Source of the DNA: Flavobacterium sp. UMI-01
Lineage (GTDB): Bacteria > Bacteroidota > Bacteroidia > Flavobacteriales > Flavobacteriaceae
Assembly: GCF_019656315.1 (NCBI RefSeq)
Contig: NZ_BPLU01000019.1
Span: forward strand, 248,001-312,000
Direction of reading: 5' to 3'
DNA: 64,000 nt
Below the pieces are notes generated by a model. The model was not told where the DNA came from. It ran no database searches and saw nothing but the letters and a program-made list of their open reading frames with translations. Shown piece by piece: positions 52,395 to 61,053 of the stretch (positions are counted from its first letter, which is position 1; every line of letters starts with the position of its first letter). Made by a program: the position numbers and the translations under genes.

Positions 52395-54800
52395 TTATTT
52401 GGAAATAGAATTATAATCAATAAAATAACGCAATCTAACAGAAAAAATATCCGTCATATTCCCTTTAAAAACATTATTAAAATTAGTGCTAAAATTACGC
52501 TCAACATTATTGCTATCTAATTGAGTATAGTTACGATAAAGAACAGATATTTCACTACCTGGAGCAAACCACCAAGAATAAGACAAATCAAAATTCCAAG
52601 AGTTGAAATTTCGATTTTTGTTCATCGAAAAACTGGTATTAGGTGTAAGTTCGCCGTTATTCTGCAAAGTTGAAAATTCGTCAATATCCGAATATGACCA
52701 ATAGTAACGAGCCGTTAAATTCAATGTCATTCTATTATTAATCGCGTATTTCCCTATAAGGTCATTTTGAACAAATTGGCGTTTTCTTTTGCTGTAAACA
52801 ATATCATTGTTATCAAAAGCCGCCCAACCTCGGTCGTTGATTCTCCCTTGGTATTCTGACGTAAGGGACAAAGACAATCTAGTATTGAAACGGTATTTAA
52901 GAACCGAATAAAACCAGTAGTTGATGCGATTTTTTTCCTTATAAAATGTAGTTGAAGGCTGAAGTACAATTGAAAAAGGCCTATTTTCATTAGAACTATA
53001 ATTAAAAAGCCAAAAAATATTTGCTGGAATATAAGAATACCTCCCTACTACTCTAGGCTCATAAAAATCATAGGTTTTCATGGGATTAATGTCCAAAATG
53101 AATTCATAGTAATCATTCTTTAAATTAGTCGCTTTCAACTCGGTTTCTAAGGTAGCATTTTGCAATTTACCAGAGGGGTTATCCAACTCTACATTTACAG
53201 ACTCTTTTATTTTAAAAGTGTTGAACACGCGAGTGGGATTGATAATCCTGTAACTTCCTTCTGCATACCCACTATGGTAATTGGTAAAATACAGAAGTCC
53301 TAAATCATTTGAATCATAATCTTTAGAAACGTATTTAGACAAAAAAGCATATCGATATTGCCCACTTGTTTTTGCAAAACCAAGCTGTGATTTTATTCCG
53401 TTCAAATTTTCAACATCTTGAGTAGTACTATATTTAAAATCACCGTATAAATTATAGGTGTTTTCTTTTGTGTTCAAATCGAACAACAAGGCTGAAACAT
53501 TGGCATCTCTAAAAGCACCATTTCGCATAGTATTGGTATTCAAAAAGGTTACAGACGAATTTTGCCTAAAACGTTGATCTAACACCACTATATTGTAATT
53601 AGTCAACGGCTGAATTACACTCTCCCGATTTTCATTTGTTACTTTGTTACTAATCTTAGCCACAGTTTTTTCAGTTACTGCGTTCAACACCCCTATACCC
53701 AATCCTTTTTTGGTTCTACCTGAAATTTTGATAGCATTAATTAAATCCACACTACTAGGATAATTCGTAATTTCTTCATTAGTATTCAACTCGCCCTCTA
53801 AGGTTTCTTTTTCCACCACAGGACTACCTCCAATTCTTCGGGAATAAAATATATTTCCCTTACTGAACAAATTGGTACCTTCTGTGAAAAAAGGTCTGTT
53901 TTCAGTTAAATTTTGCTCAAAAGGATCAAGATTCAGTATGGAATTATCAAATTTTGTTTGTCCAAAATCGGGTATCAAAATAGCATCAAGTGTAAATGAG
54001 GCATTAATACCATACTTGATATCCAACCCCGCTTTCACTGTCCTGTCAGAAGTAGTTTTATCTTGTTGGTAATAAGCCGAAGTGTACGGAATTAAGAATA
54101 GTCGTGTAGGAGGCGAAATATCATTAATCCCCTCTAACACCCCTGCTTGATTGGTCACATTCCCTACTCGTGTATCGATAAAATTCCAAGTATATTTTTG
54201 AACATTGCGTTTTATTTCACGCATAAAATTAACACCCCAAATTTGTTTTTGGGTATCAGTAAATCGCAATGCTGCATACGGGATTTTCATCTCGACAACC
54301 CATCCAAAACTGGCAATTCTTACTTTGCTTTCCCAAATAGCATCCCAAGTAAAATCTTCGGCATCTTTAGTAGCAAGACAATCCATCTGTACACCAGCAG
54401 CACTTACATAAAAACGATAGTCTTGTTGCCCATCATTAAACCCATTAATAAAAACTGAAAAATGATCTGATGCACCAAAAACATCTCGATTAGTAACTTC
54501 TCTCAATATTTTATGAGGTTCATCATCATATAGAACGGCCGCAATGTATATGGCCGTATTATCATGTAAAACCTTTACTTCAGTTCGTTTTTCATTCGAG
54601 ATAGGCTTACCATTATCAGGCTCATACATGACAAAGTCAGTTGCTACAGAGCTATTTTTAAACCAAGCATTCTCATTGATTCTGCCATCTATAGAAATGT
54701 CCGAAGTCAACAACTTAGATTGAAGTGTTTTCTTTTGACTATAAACACTGCTGTTTATGACCCAGCAAATAATCAATAATAAGAGGTGTTTATGCGTCAT
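52395..54800 (-). CDS. DUF5916 outer membrane protein with CBM9-like N-terminal domain
   Basis: 801 residues from the ATG at 54800; the upstream in-frame TTG (54818) lies 2 bp from the promoter box and is rejected. A signal peptide (1-22) is followed by a CBM9-like domain (about 30-220: SDISIDGRINENAWFKNSS, DNTAIYIAAVLYDD, GWVVEMKIPYAALRF) and a long beta-rich DUF5916 part ending as a likely outer membrane barrel (alternating residues to the last YFIDYNSI). Its role is unknown; many DUF5916 genes occur in Bacteroidetes. It has a consensus promoter. Confidence 0.85.
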   Translation of the reverse strand: MTHKHLLLLIICWVINSSVYSQKKTLQSKLLTSDISIDGRINENAWFKNSSVATDFVMYEPDNGKPISNEKRTEVKVLHDNTAIYIAAVLYDDEPHKILREVTNRDVFGASDHFSVFINGFNDGQQDYRFYVSAAGVQMDCLATKDAEDFTWDAIWESKVRIASFGWVVEMKIPYAALRFTDTQKQIWGVNFMREIKRNVQKYTWNFIDTRVGNVTNQAGVLEGINDISPPTRLFLIPYTSAYYQQDKTTSDRTVKAGLDIKYGINASFTLDAILIPDFGQTKFDNSILNLDPFEQNLTENRPFFTEGTNLFSKGNIFYSRRIGGSPVVEKETLEGELNTNEEITNYPSSVDLINAIKISGRTKKGLGIGVLNAVTEKTVAKISNKVTNENRESVIQPLTNYNIVVLDQRFRQNSSVTFLNTNTMRNGAFRDANVSALLFDLNTKENTYNLYGDFKYSTTQDVENLNGIKSQLGFAKTSGQYRYAFLSKYVSKDYDSNDLGLLYFTNYHSGYAEGSYRIINPTRVFNTFKIKESVNVELDNPSGKLQNATLETELKATNLKNDYYEFILDINPMKTYDFYEPRVVGRYSYIPANIFWLFNYSSNENRPFSIVLQPSTTFYKEKNRINYWFYSVLKYRFNTRLSLSLTSEYQGRINDRGWAAFDNNDIVYSKRKRQFVQNDLIGKYAINNRMTLNLTARYYWSYSDIDEFSTLQNNGELTPNTSFSMNKNRNFNSWNFDLSYSWWFAPGSEISVLYRNYTQLDSNNVERNFSTNFNNVFKGNMTDIFSVRLRYFIDYNSISK

Positions 54801-54819
54801 AAAAGTAGCCTTGTTCAAA

Positions 54820-54850
54820 CAAAAATAACATAATTTTAACTAATGGCAAA
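54820..54850 (-). promoter_or_regulatory. Consensus promoter of the DUF5916 gene
   Basis: On the minus strand TTTG (54850-54847), 19 nt, TATTTTTG (54827-54820): a full match to the Bacteroidetes consensus, 19 nt before the ATG at 54800. Confidence 0.75.
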
Positions 54851-54926
54851 TATAATGCAAGTCTGTAGTTTTTATAGTACTAATTACGTAAAAAGTTGTT
54901 AATTATTCATTTACAACTGCAATAGG

Positions 54927-54958
54927 TTTGTTATATCAGAAAACATATTTTATATTTG
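54927..54958 (+). promoter_or_regulatory. Consensus promoter of the L,D-transpeptidase gene
   Basis: TTTG (54927-54930), 20 nt, TATATTTG (54951-54958), 36 nt before the ATG at 54995. The TTG inside this box is the upstream reading-frame start and is therefore rejected as translation start. Confidence 0.7.
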
Positions 54959-54994
54959 CCATCCCATTTCTATTTTGTAATTCAATCTATATCA

Positions 54995-55717
54995 ATGCGT
55001 TGTAAGTTTACCGTTCGTCTTTTTTTACTGTTTTTCCTATTACCAATTGGGAGTTTATTTTTTATTAAAGCTAAAGAGGCTACCAAAATTAATCCTAAAA
55101 AAACAGCCTCTATTAATCCCGTATCAAACGAAGAAAGGGTTTATGAAAGTTTGCAGTCAAACCAATTTGATCTACCCAACTTCCCAATTTTTGCCAAAGC
55201 CTTAAATGGTTTTTACCTTTTAAAAGAAAAAGGATTAATCCAAAAAAACATTCTCACCCTAATTGACTTTAGTCTTTCATCCAATACGCAACGTCTTTGG
55301 GTAATTGATTTAGAGAACAACACCGTCTTATTCAATTCCTTAGTAGCCCACGGAAGAAACTCAGGGGAAGAATTTGCAACTAGCTTTTCCAATACAGCCG
55401 AATCTTTCAAAAGCAGTTTAGGATTTTATGTCACTGGCGAGGAATACATCGGAAAACACGGAAAATCACTTCGCTTAGACGGACTAGAAAAAGGCCTAAA
55501 CGACAATGCACGACAAAGAGCAGTAGTTATACATGGTGCTAATTATGTTTCTAATTCGTTTATAAAAAACAACAAGAGACTAGGAAGAAGCCTAGGCTGT
55601 CCCGCAATTCCAGTCGAATTGACTAATAAAATAATTGAAACCATAAAAGACAAATCTTGCTTGTTTATTTATCACCCTTCAAACAACGAAGAAATAATGT
55701 CGCATTTAATCTCTTAA
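54995..55717 (+). CDS. Murein L,D-transpeptidase catalytic domain protein (YkuD_2 type)
   Basis: 240 residues with a signal peptide or anchor (about 5-25, FTVRLFLLFFLLPIG). The C-terminal half has the active-site block GRSLGCPAIP with the nucleophile Cys, preceded by AVVIHGANYVS with His; earlier NTVLFNSLVAHGRNSGEE belongs to the same fold. Such proteins make or break 3-3 crosslinks in peptidoglycan or attach proteins to it. It lies divergent to the DUF5916 gene and is not part of the dcw cluster. Confidence 0.88.
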   Translation: MRCKFTVRLFLLFFLLPIGSLFFIKAKEATKINPKKTASINPVSNEERVYESLQSNQFDLPNFPIFAKALNGFYLLKEKGLIQKNILTLIDFSLSSNTQRLWVIDLENNTVLFNSLVAHGRNSGEEFATSFSNTAESFKSSLGFYVTGEEYIGKHGKSLRLDGLEKGLNDNARQRAVVIHGANYVSNSFIKNNKRLGRSLGCPAIPVELTNKIIETIKDKSCLFIYHPSNNEEIMSHLIS

Positions 55718-55844
55718 CACTTCCATTTTTTACTTTAAGAATTGACCCTAAAATAGAAAAAACAAAAAAAGACTAAAGCTAACATTTTAATTTTAAAAAG
55801 GTTAGCATCAGGCATTATTTTTTTATTAAAAACATTAAAAAAAA

Positions 55845-55877
55845 TTTGTTTCAAATTGAACTTATTGTATATCTTTG
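55845..55877 (+). promoter_or_regulatory. Promoter of the tRNA-Gly pair
   Basis: TTTG (55845-55848), 21 nt, TATCTTTG (55870-55877), 10 nt before the first tRNA. Confidence 0.7.
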
Positions 55878-55887
55878 CGCCAGTAAT

Positions 55888-55960
<73 letters not shown>

Positions 55961-55995
55961 CTTAGAGCAGTACTACTGTTAACATATTTTTTTTT

Positions 55996-56068
<73 letters not shown>

Positions 56069-56075
56069 CTTCAAT

Positions 56076-56113
56076 AAAAACCGTCTTTATTAATATAATG
56101 GCGGTTTTTTTTT
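56076..56113 (+). terminator. Terminator of the tRNA-Gly operon
   Basis: A 10-bp stem with one G-T pair (56076-56085 against 56100-56109) followed by T to 56113. It touches the last codon of the convergent pepE gene. Confidence 0.85.
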
Positions 56114-56819
56114 ATTTCAAAAAAGTCAAATCTGTACCACTTGCCACTTCTTCTGCTTGTTTTCCTTTTTGAAAAAGACGCGCAAACAAATTTCCCCTTA
56201 ACACAATCGCATTATTATTCACCTCCAACCAGCTCCCTTCCCGCAATCCTAACACAGGAATTGCATTAAAGGCATGAAATTCATGAATTCTTGTTTCTCT
56301 AGTTTCCCCCATGTGAGTAGATGACAGATCTGCATCTTGAAAATGTGGATTTATATTAAAAGGCACAACACCCAAAGTTTGAAAACTCGGTGGATAAACA
56401 ATAGGCATATCATTTGTGGTTTGCATGGTCAATCCACAAATATTACTTCCTGCACTAGTTCCTAAATAGGGCGTACCCTTTTTCACAACCTCAGATAGGG
56501 TTGCCATAATTTTGTTCGCATACAATTGAGAAACCAATAAAAAAGTATTCCCTCCCCCAGTAAAAATCCCTGAAGCTTCCTGCAATGCCTTTATCGGATT
56601 TTCAAATTCATGAATTCCTTTCACACCAATTCCCCATTCCCCAAATATCGCAACCATCTTTTCCGTGTATTCCTCATGTGTAATTCCACTAGGCCTTGCA
56701 TAAGGAATAAACAAAATTTCATCGCACCCCTTAAACAACGCTTTGATTGCTGAACTCAAATAATCCAGTGGCTTTTCACGATGCAAAGTAGAAGTACTGG
56801 CAATTATCACATTTTTCAT
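56112..56819 (-). CDS. pepE: Dipeptidase E
   Basis: 235 residues, close to the E. coli enzyme. The catalytic Ser122 is in GTSAGSN, the likely His159 in INPHF and Asp137 in TNDMP, the same spacing as Ser120, Asp135 and His157 in the S51 family. IFTGGGNTF is the conserved loop. It cuts dipeptides with N-terminal Asp in the cytoplasm. Confidence 0.95.
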   Translation of the reverse strand: MKNVIIASTSTLHREKPLDYLSSAIKALFKGCDEILFIPYARPSGITHEEYTEKMVAIFGEWGIGVKGIHEFENPIKALQEASGIFTGGGNTFLLVSQLYANKIMATLSEVVKKGTPYLGTSAGSNICGLTMQTTNDMPIVYPPSFQTLGVVPFNINPHFQDADLSSTHMGETRETRIHEFHAFNAIPVLGLREGSWLEVNNNAIVLRGNLFARLFQKGKQAEEVASGTDLTFLK

Positions 56820-57116
56820 GTATTATATTTTAGCATTTAAAAAATCATCTCATACAAGAATCATCTTTTGTAAATTACAATTTACTTTCAAGGCATTCCT
56901 CATAAAGCAGATAAAATTCAAAAATACAGAAACAACAACAGCCCACATCCTGGTTGTTCACTAAAATTTAGAAAAAAATCATTTACATAACTCAAACAAA
57001 ACTAAGTAGGATTTGTTTTCATTTTTAGCATTAAACTCGTAACTTTATGCAATGTCCTTTTACTCCAATAATACAACATCAAAGTCACCTAACTTTTCAT
57101 ATTAAAACAAAAACAA

Positions 57117-57866
57117 ATGAAGACTAAAATAGCAACCCTACTACTTTTATCAATCACACCGTTTTGTTTTGCTCAAATAAAACAAAGCAAACTTATCAAA
57201 GGCCAAGTCAAAAACAACTTAATTCCAGTTGAAGACGTTATTGTATTCAACACTAAAGACCATTCAGGAGTAAATGTTAACGCATTTGGCTCTTTTGAAA
57301 TCAGAGCCAGCATAAATGACACATTGGTTTTTTCGAGCTTGGTATTTAAATCCAAAAGAGTGGTTTTAACTGAAAAAGATTTTATAAAAAACCAATTAAT
57401 TGTGCCTTTGGATGTTTTTACTAATGAACTAGCTGAAATTGTCATTTTATCCAAAAAACAAATAAACCCCATAAGCGGCAACACGCAAAAAATCGTTGAT
57501 TTACAATACTTTGATGACACCCAATCCTCTCCAAAAAACACTGTTATGCCCTCAGACGGCAGTATTGAGAAAGGAATGGATTTTGTAAAAATATTTAAAG
57601 GTGTATTAAAGACCCTAAAAACGGAATATCCAGAAAAAAAAGATTTTTACAAAGACACCACCTTTTCAGACTATGTTATCACCCATGTAGATTATTCTTT
57701 TTTAGCAAATACGTTACAACTAAAAGACCACGAAATAAAATTATTTCTTGTTTATTGCGAAAATGATTCTAAGTCCAGAACCTACATGAATCCTGCATTA
57801 GAATTTCAATTATTAGATTTCCTCACCAATAAAAACAAAGAATTCAAACGCATCATCGCCAATTAA
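57117..57866 (+). CDS. CarboxypepD_reg-like domain protein (paralogue of the gene at 31897)
   Basis: 249 residues. Signal peptide about 1-20, then a beta-sandwich domain (about 25-110: IKGQVKNNLIPVEDVIVFN, VNAFGSFEIRASINDTLVFSS), then a helical C-terminal half. Domain order and the last 60 residues match the protein at 31897-32661, so the two are paralogues. No catalytic residues are seen. It is followed by a tatA-like gene with its own promoter. Confidence 0.75.
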   Translation: MKTKIATLLLLSITPFCFAQIKQSKLIKGQVKNNLIPVEDVIVFNTKDHSGVNVNAFGSFEIRASINDTLVFSSLVFKSKRVVLTEKDFIKNQLIVPLDVFTNELAEIVILSKKQINPISGNTQKIVDLQYFDDTQSSPKNTVMPSDGSIEKGMDFVKIFKGVLKTLKTEYPEKKDFYKDTTFSDYVITHVDYSFLANTLQLKDHEIKLFLVYCENDSKSRTYMNPALEFQLLDFLTNKNKEFKRIIAN

Positions 57867-57935
57867 ACCCCAATGTGCCACTCCCTACAACATTTTTTTT
57901 ATGAAAAAATTAAAAGACAAGGAATCAAAAAATGA

Positions 57936-57943
57936 TATCTTTG
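57936..57943 (+). promoter_or_regulatory. Promoter -7 box of the tatA-like gene
   Basis: TATCTTTG, 20 nt before the ATG at 57964. No convincing -33 TTTG was found. Confidence 0.45.
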
Positions 57944-57963
57944 TGGTTTAAAACAGAATAATT

Positions 57964-58290
57964 ATGTTTGGCATAGGCGGAGGAGAAATACTTTTTATCA
58001 TGTTTATCGTGTTAATGCTTTTTGGTGCAGACAAAGTACCTGAAATTGCACGCACATTAGGCAAGACAATTGCACAAGTTAAAAATGCAACAAACGACAT
58101 CAAAAACGAAATCCAAAAAGGAGCAGAAAATCAGGGAATTGACACAAAGTCGTTGACCGAAATGTCCGGAAACATCAATTCTCAAATCAATAAAGCTACT
58201 GAAGACATCTTTGGAGATACCGTAACTCAAGCCAACAAAATCAAAGAAGACATCGAAGAGGTTTCTGGCCCAATAAAGCGTCAAATGTAA
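57964..58290 (+). CDS. TatA/TatB-family twin-arginine translocase subunit
   Basis: 108 residues. One N-terminal membrane helix (about 7-22, GEILFIMFIVLMLFG), then the hinge and amphipathic helix with ADKVPEIARTLGKTIAQVKNA, the usual TatA/B form. The longer charged tail is between TatA and TatB in length. It moves folded proteins across the inner membrane with TatC, which is not in this window. The stop overlaps the PAP2 start by one base. Confidence 0.92.
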   Translation: MFGIGGGEILFIMFIVLMLFGADKVPEIARTLGKTIAQVKNATNDIKNEIQKGAENQGIDTKSLTEMSGNINSQINKATEDIFGDTVTQANKIKEDIEEVSGPIKRQM

Positions 58291-58856
58291 TGATTGAAAA
58301 AATCCTCTCATTAGACACCCAACTACTGATTTTCCTTAACGGTTTGGGTTCTGAGCAATACGATGCACTTTGGTTATTTATCACCAAACAAAGCCATTGG
58401 ACTCCTTTATTTTTGTTCTTTTTATACCTTATTTACAAAAAAATAGGCCCCAAACAAACTCTTTATCTGTTGTTGTTTGTAGCCGTATTAATCGCTTGGA
58501 CAGACCAAATCACAAATTTATTCAAGTACAGTTTTGAAAGGTTACGTCCTTGTAGTAACCCCAACATCAACACCACCATACGGGTCGTAAAATCAAGTCA
58601 GTCATTTAGTTTTTTCTCAGGTCATGCCGCCAATAGCATGGCTACAATGATGTTTTTATTTCAAGTCTTAAAAAAACATTACACGCATGCCTACCTGATT
58701 TTTATATGGTCATTTATTTTTGCTTATAGCAGGATCTACCTAGGCTTACACTACCCTTTGGACATCCTTTGCGGATTTTTATTCGGGCTCCTATCAGGTT
58801 ATGGATTTTATAAAATCTACACCTTAATTCAAGAAAAATATTTCCCTGTTCGATAA
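58290..58856 (+). CDS. PAP2-family membrane phosphatase
   Basis: 188 residues with about five or six membrane helices. The three acid phosphatase motifs are present: KYSFERLRP, FFSGHAAN and SRIYLGLHYPLD, containing the His pair and Arg residues. Likely substrates are lipid phosphates such as phosphatidic acid or undecaprenyl diphosphate. Translation is coupled to the tatA-like gene (1-bp overlap). Confidence 0.94.
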   Translation: MIEKILSLDTQLLIFLNGLGSEQYDALWLFITKQSHWTPLFLFFLYLIYKKIGPKQTLYLLLFVAVLIAWTDQITNLFKYSFERLRPCSNPNINTTIRVVKSSQSFSFFSGHAANSMATMMFLFQVLKKHYTHAYLIFIWSFIFAYSRIYLGLHYPLDILCGFLFGLLSGYGFYKIYTLIQEKYFPVR

Positions 58857-58874
58857 TTATTTGGAGCATTTTCC

Positions 58875-59008
58875 AGCCCTACATTACAATCTTAGTGTCA
58901 AAAAAATGGTTTTTTCTACACCATAAAAGGAGCTTCTTGCAGTCGCTCTTTTCTGGCAAGAAAAAAATTCCATTTTTGACACTAAGGATTTTCATTACGG
59001 TCTGGGCT
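58875..59008. repeat. MITE-like imperfect hairpin element
   Basis: 134 bp bounded by AGCCC (58875-58879) and GGGCT (59004-59008). Inside the ends, 58891-58909 pairs with 58970-58986 (CTTAGTGTCA against TGACACTAAG and more), and nested pairs follow, such as TTCTTGC (58934-58940) with GCAAGAA (58956-58962). The whole folds into one long interrupted stem. It codes for nothing evident. It lies between PAP2 and the O-methyltransferase gene, and could be a small non-autonomous repeat or a structured RNA. Confidence 0.6.
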
Positions 59009-59078
59009 AAGGATTCAGAGCAACAACACGATTAAGATTAATACAAATTTCACAACACACTTTCTGTTTTTTTTATTG

Positions 59079-59720
59079 CTACAACACCCTACTCACCGTT
59101 AAGCCGTCACGTATGGGCAGCAAAACCGTTTCCACTCTAGGGTCGTCACGCAATAATTGATTGTATTGCACCAATATTTGAGTACTTACATCATTAGGAT
59201 GAATTTCCTCCAACACTTTTCCACTCCACAACACATTATCTGAAAGAATGACACCTCCTTTGTTCATCTTAGGCAAAATCATCTCAAAATAATTGATATA
59301 ATTTTCTTTATCAGCATCAATAAAAACCAAATCAAATTTTTCTTCAAGTGTTGGGATAATCGCCGCAGCCTCCCCAAGATGTTGGATTATTTGTGCACCC
59401 CAAGGTGACTTATCAAAATGTTTGCGTTGAAAATCAACCAATTCTTCCTTAATATCAATCGTATGTAAAACTCCATTTTCCTGCATACCCTCACACAAAC
59501 ACAATGCCGAATACCCTGTATAAGTCCCGATTTCAAGAATATTTACCGGACGAATCAATTTGGACAACATACTCAAAACACGCCCCTGAAAATGACCACT
59601 TAACATTCTAGGCAGCAGTATTTTTTGGTAAGTTTCTTTGTTTAATGCTGCTAACAAAGCGGGCTCTTTTTCTGAGTGTTGTTCAATATAATCTTCTAAG
59701 TCTTGTGATAGAAAATGCAT
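59079..59720 (-). CDS. O-methyltransferase, caffeoyl-CoA type
   Basis: 213 residues from the ATG at 59720; the frame opens at a TTG 21 bp earlier. SAM-binding motif NILEIGTYTGYSALCL, acidic loop VLHTIDIKEE, and metal ligands in LVFIDADKENY and ILSDNVLWSG match the metal-dependent class (Methyltransf_3). The natural substrate is not known; many bacterial members are generalists. Confidence 0.92.
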   Translation of the reverse strand: MHFLSQDLEDYIEQHSEKEPALLAALNKETYQKILLPRMLSGHFQGRVLSMLSKLIRPVNILEIGTYTGYSALCLCEGMQENGVLHTIDIKEELVDFQRKHFDKSPWGAQIIQHLGEAAAIIPTLEEKFDLVFIDADKENYINYFEMILPKMNKGGVILSDNVLWSGKVLEEIHPNDVSTQILVQYNQLLRDDPRVETVLLPIRDGLTVSRVL

Positions 59721-59792
59721 AGGGCGTTTTTTTAGAATCAATTTGTTCCAAAGTTATTAAAATATCAAAACAACAATTCGATAAATAGTCAT

Positions 59793-59800
59793 TAAATTTG
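59793..59800 (+). promoter_or_regulatory. Promoter -7 box of rlmN, very close to the start codon
   Basis: TAAATTTG ends 4 bp before the ATG at 59805. If used, the RNA would start near the ATG, giving a leaderless or nearly leaderless message. Confidence 0.4.
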
Positions 59801-59804
59801 CAGT

Positions 59805-60848
59805 ATGCAAATAGAAAAAAAAGACATACGGGCTTTAAGCAAAGACGAACTGCGTGCGTTTTTTGTCGCTAATGGCGACAAATCATTTCGCGGAAATCAA
59901 GTGTATGAATGGCTATGGAGCAAAGGAGCACATAGTTTTGAAGACATGACTAATGTATCCAAAGAAACTAGAGCCATGTTAAAAGTGCATTTTGTAATCA
60001 ATCACATTAAGGTTGACAATATGCAACGTTCAGAAGACGGAACCGTAAAAAATGCCGTAAGATTACACGACGGATTAGTAGTAGAATCTGTTTTAATTCC
60101 AACCGAAACTCGTACTACTGCATGCGTCTCTAGTCAAGTAGGTTGTAGTTTAGACTGTAATTTTTGTGCCACTGCTCGCTTAAAAAGGATGCGAAACCTT
60201 GAGCCAGCTGAAATTTACGACCAAGTAATTGCCATAGACCGAGAAAGCAAACTCTATTACAACCACCCCCTTTCAAATATTGTCTTTATGGGAATGGGTG
60301 AGCCTTTGATGAATTACAACAATGTCCTCAAAGCCATAGAAATGATAACTTCTGAAGAAGGCTTAGGTATGTCCCCAAAACGCATTACCGTATCCACTTC
60401 TGGAATTCCTAAAATGATCAAGAAACTCGCTGACGATGAAGTAAAATTCAAATTAGCGGTATCCTTACACTCTGCAATTGACGAAATAAGAGCACGCATC
60501 ATGCCTTTTAGCTCTAATTTTCCTTTATCTGAATTACGAGAAGCCTTAGAATATTGGTATCGCAAAACCAAATCAAAAGTTTCTTATGAATATGTAGTGT
60601 GGAAAGGAATCAATGACAACAAGGAATCAGTAGAAGCATTGGTGAAATTTTGCAAATATGTTCCTTGCAAAGTCAATCTAATTGAATACAACCCTATTGA
60701 TGACGGTGAATTTCAACAAGCATCAGAAGAAGCAATTAATGCTTACATAAAAGGTTTAGAAAACATAGGAATAGTGGTAAAAGTAAGACGTAGCCGAGGG
60801 AAAGACATTGATGCTGCTTGCGGACAATTGGCCAATAAAGAGAATTAA
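59805..60848 (+). CDS. rlmN: 23S rRNA/tRNA adenine C2-methyltransferase RlmN
   Basis: 347 residues. The radical-SAM triad is C114-C118-C121 (CSLDCNFC), and the methyl-carrying Cys is Cys339 in AACGQLA. The N-terminal helical domain binds RNA. It methylates A2503 of 23S rRNA and A37 of some tRNAs. The next gene on the same strand encodes a likely RlhA homologue, 205 bp away. Confidence 0.97.
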   Translation: MQIEKKDIRALSKDELRAFFVANGDKSFRGNQVYEWLWSKGAHSFEDMTNVSKETRAMLKVHFVINHIKVDNMQRSEDGTVKNAVRLHDGLVVESVLIPTETRTTACVSSQVGCSLDCNFCATARLKRMRNLEPAEIYDQVIAIDRESKLYYNHPLSNIVFMGMGEPLMNYNNVLKAIEMITSEEGLGMSPKRITVSTSGIPKMIKKLADDEVKFKLAVSLHSAIDEIRARIMPFSSNFPLSELREALEYWYRKTKSKVSYEYVVWKGINDNKESVEALVKFCKYVPCKVNLIEYNPIDDGEFQQASEEAINAYIKGLENIGIVVKVRRSRGKDIDAACGQLANKEN

Positions 60849-60866
60849 TAAATCTCCAACAACCCA

Positions 60867-60896
60867 ACGGAACTTACTATTAAACCGTTTTTTGTT
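60867..60896 (+). terminator. Weak candidate terminator after rlmN
   Basis: AACGG (60867-60871) and CCGTT (60886-60890) form a 5-bp stem followed by a T run to 60894. The stem is short, so the call is tentative. Confidence 0.3.
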
Positions 60897-61053
60897 TTCA
60901 CAACTAGCGTGTGAATTATCATTTTCATTTCATTCAAAAAATCCATTTTTAATTAGAAATCTTGGATAATTTATCAGACCTTTGCAAACTTTTTGGACAC
61001 TACTCCAAAAAAGCTAAGGTTTTAGAAATTAACAAATTACCATCCCTAAACAG

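Noticed and set aside
54801..54818. TTG start for the DUF5916 protein
   Set aside because: It lies 2 bp from the -7 promoter element; the ATG at 54800 also gives a better signal peptide.
56820..57116. Possible small gene in the 297-bp gap before the CarboxypepD_reg-like gene
   Set aside because: No frame with a start, promoter box or recognisable text was found; it looks like plain intergenic DNA.
57173..57541. 122-codon minus-strand frame opposite the CarboxypepD_reg-like gene
   Set aside because: The plus-strand gene has a signal peptide and a paralogue, so the minus frame is a shadow.
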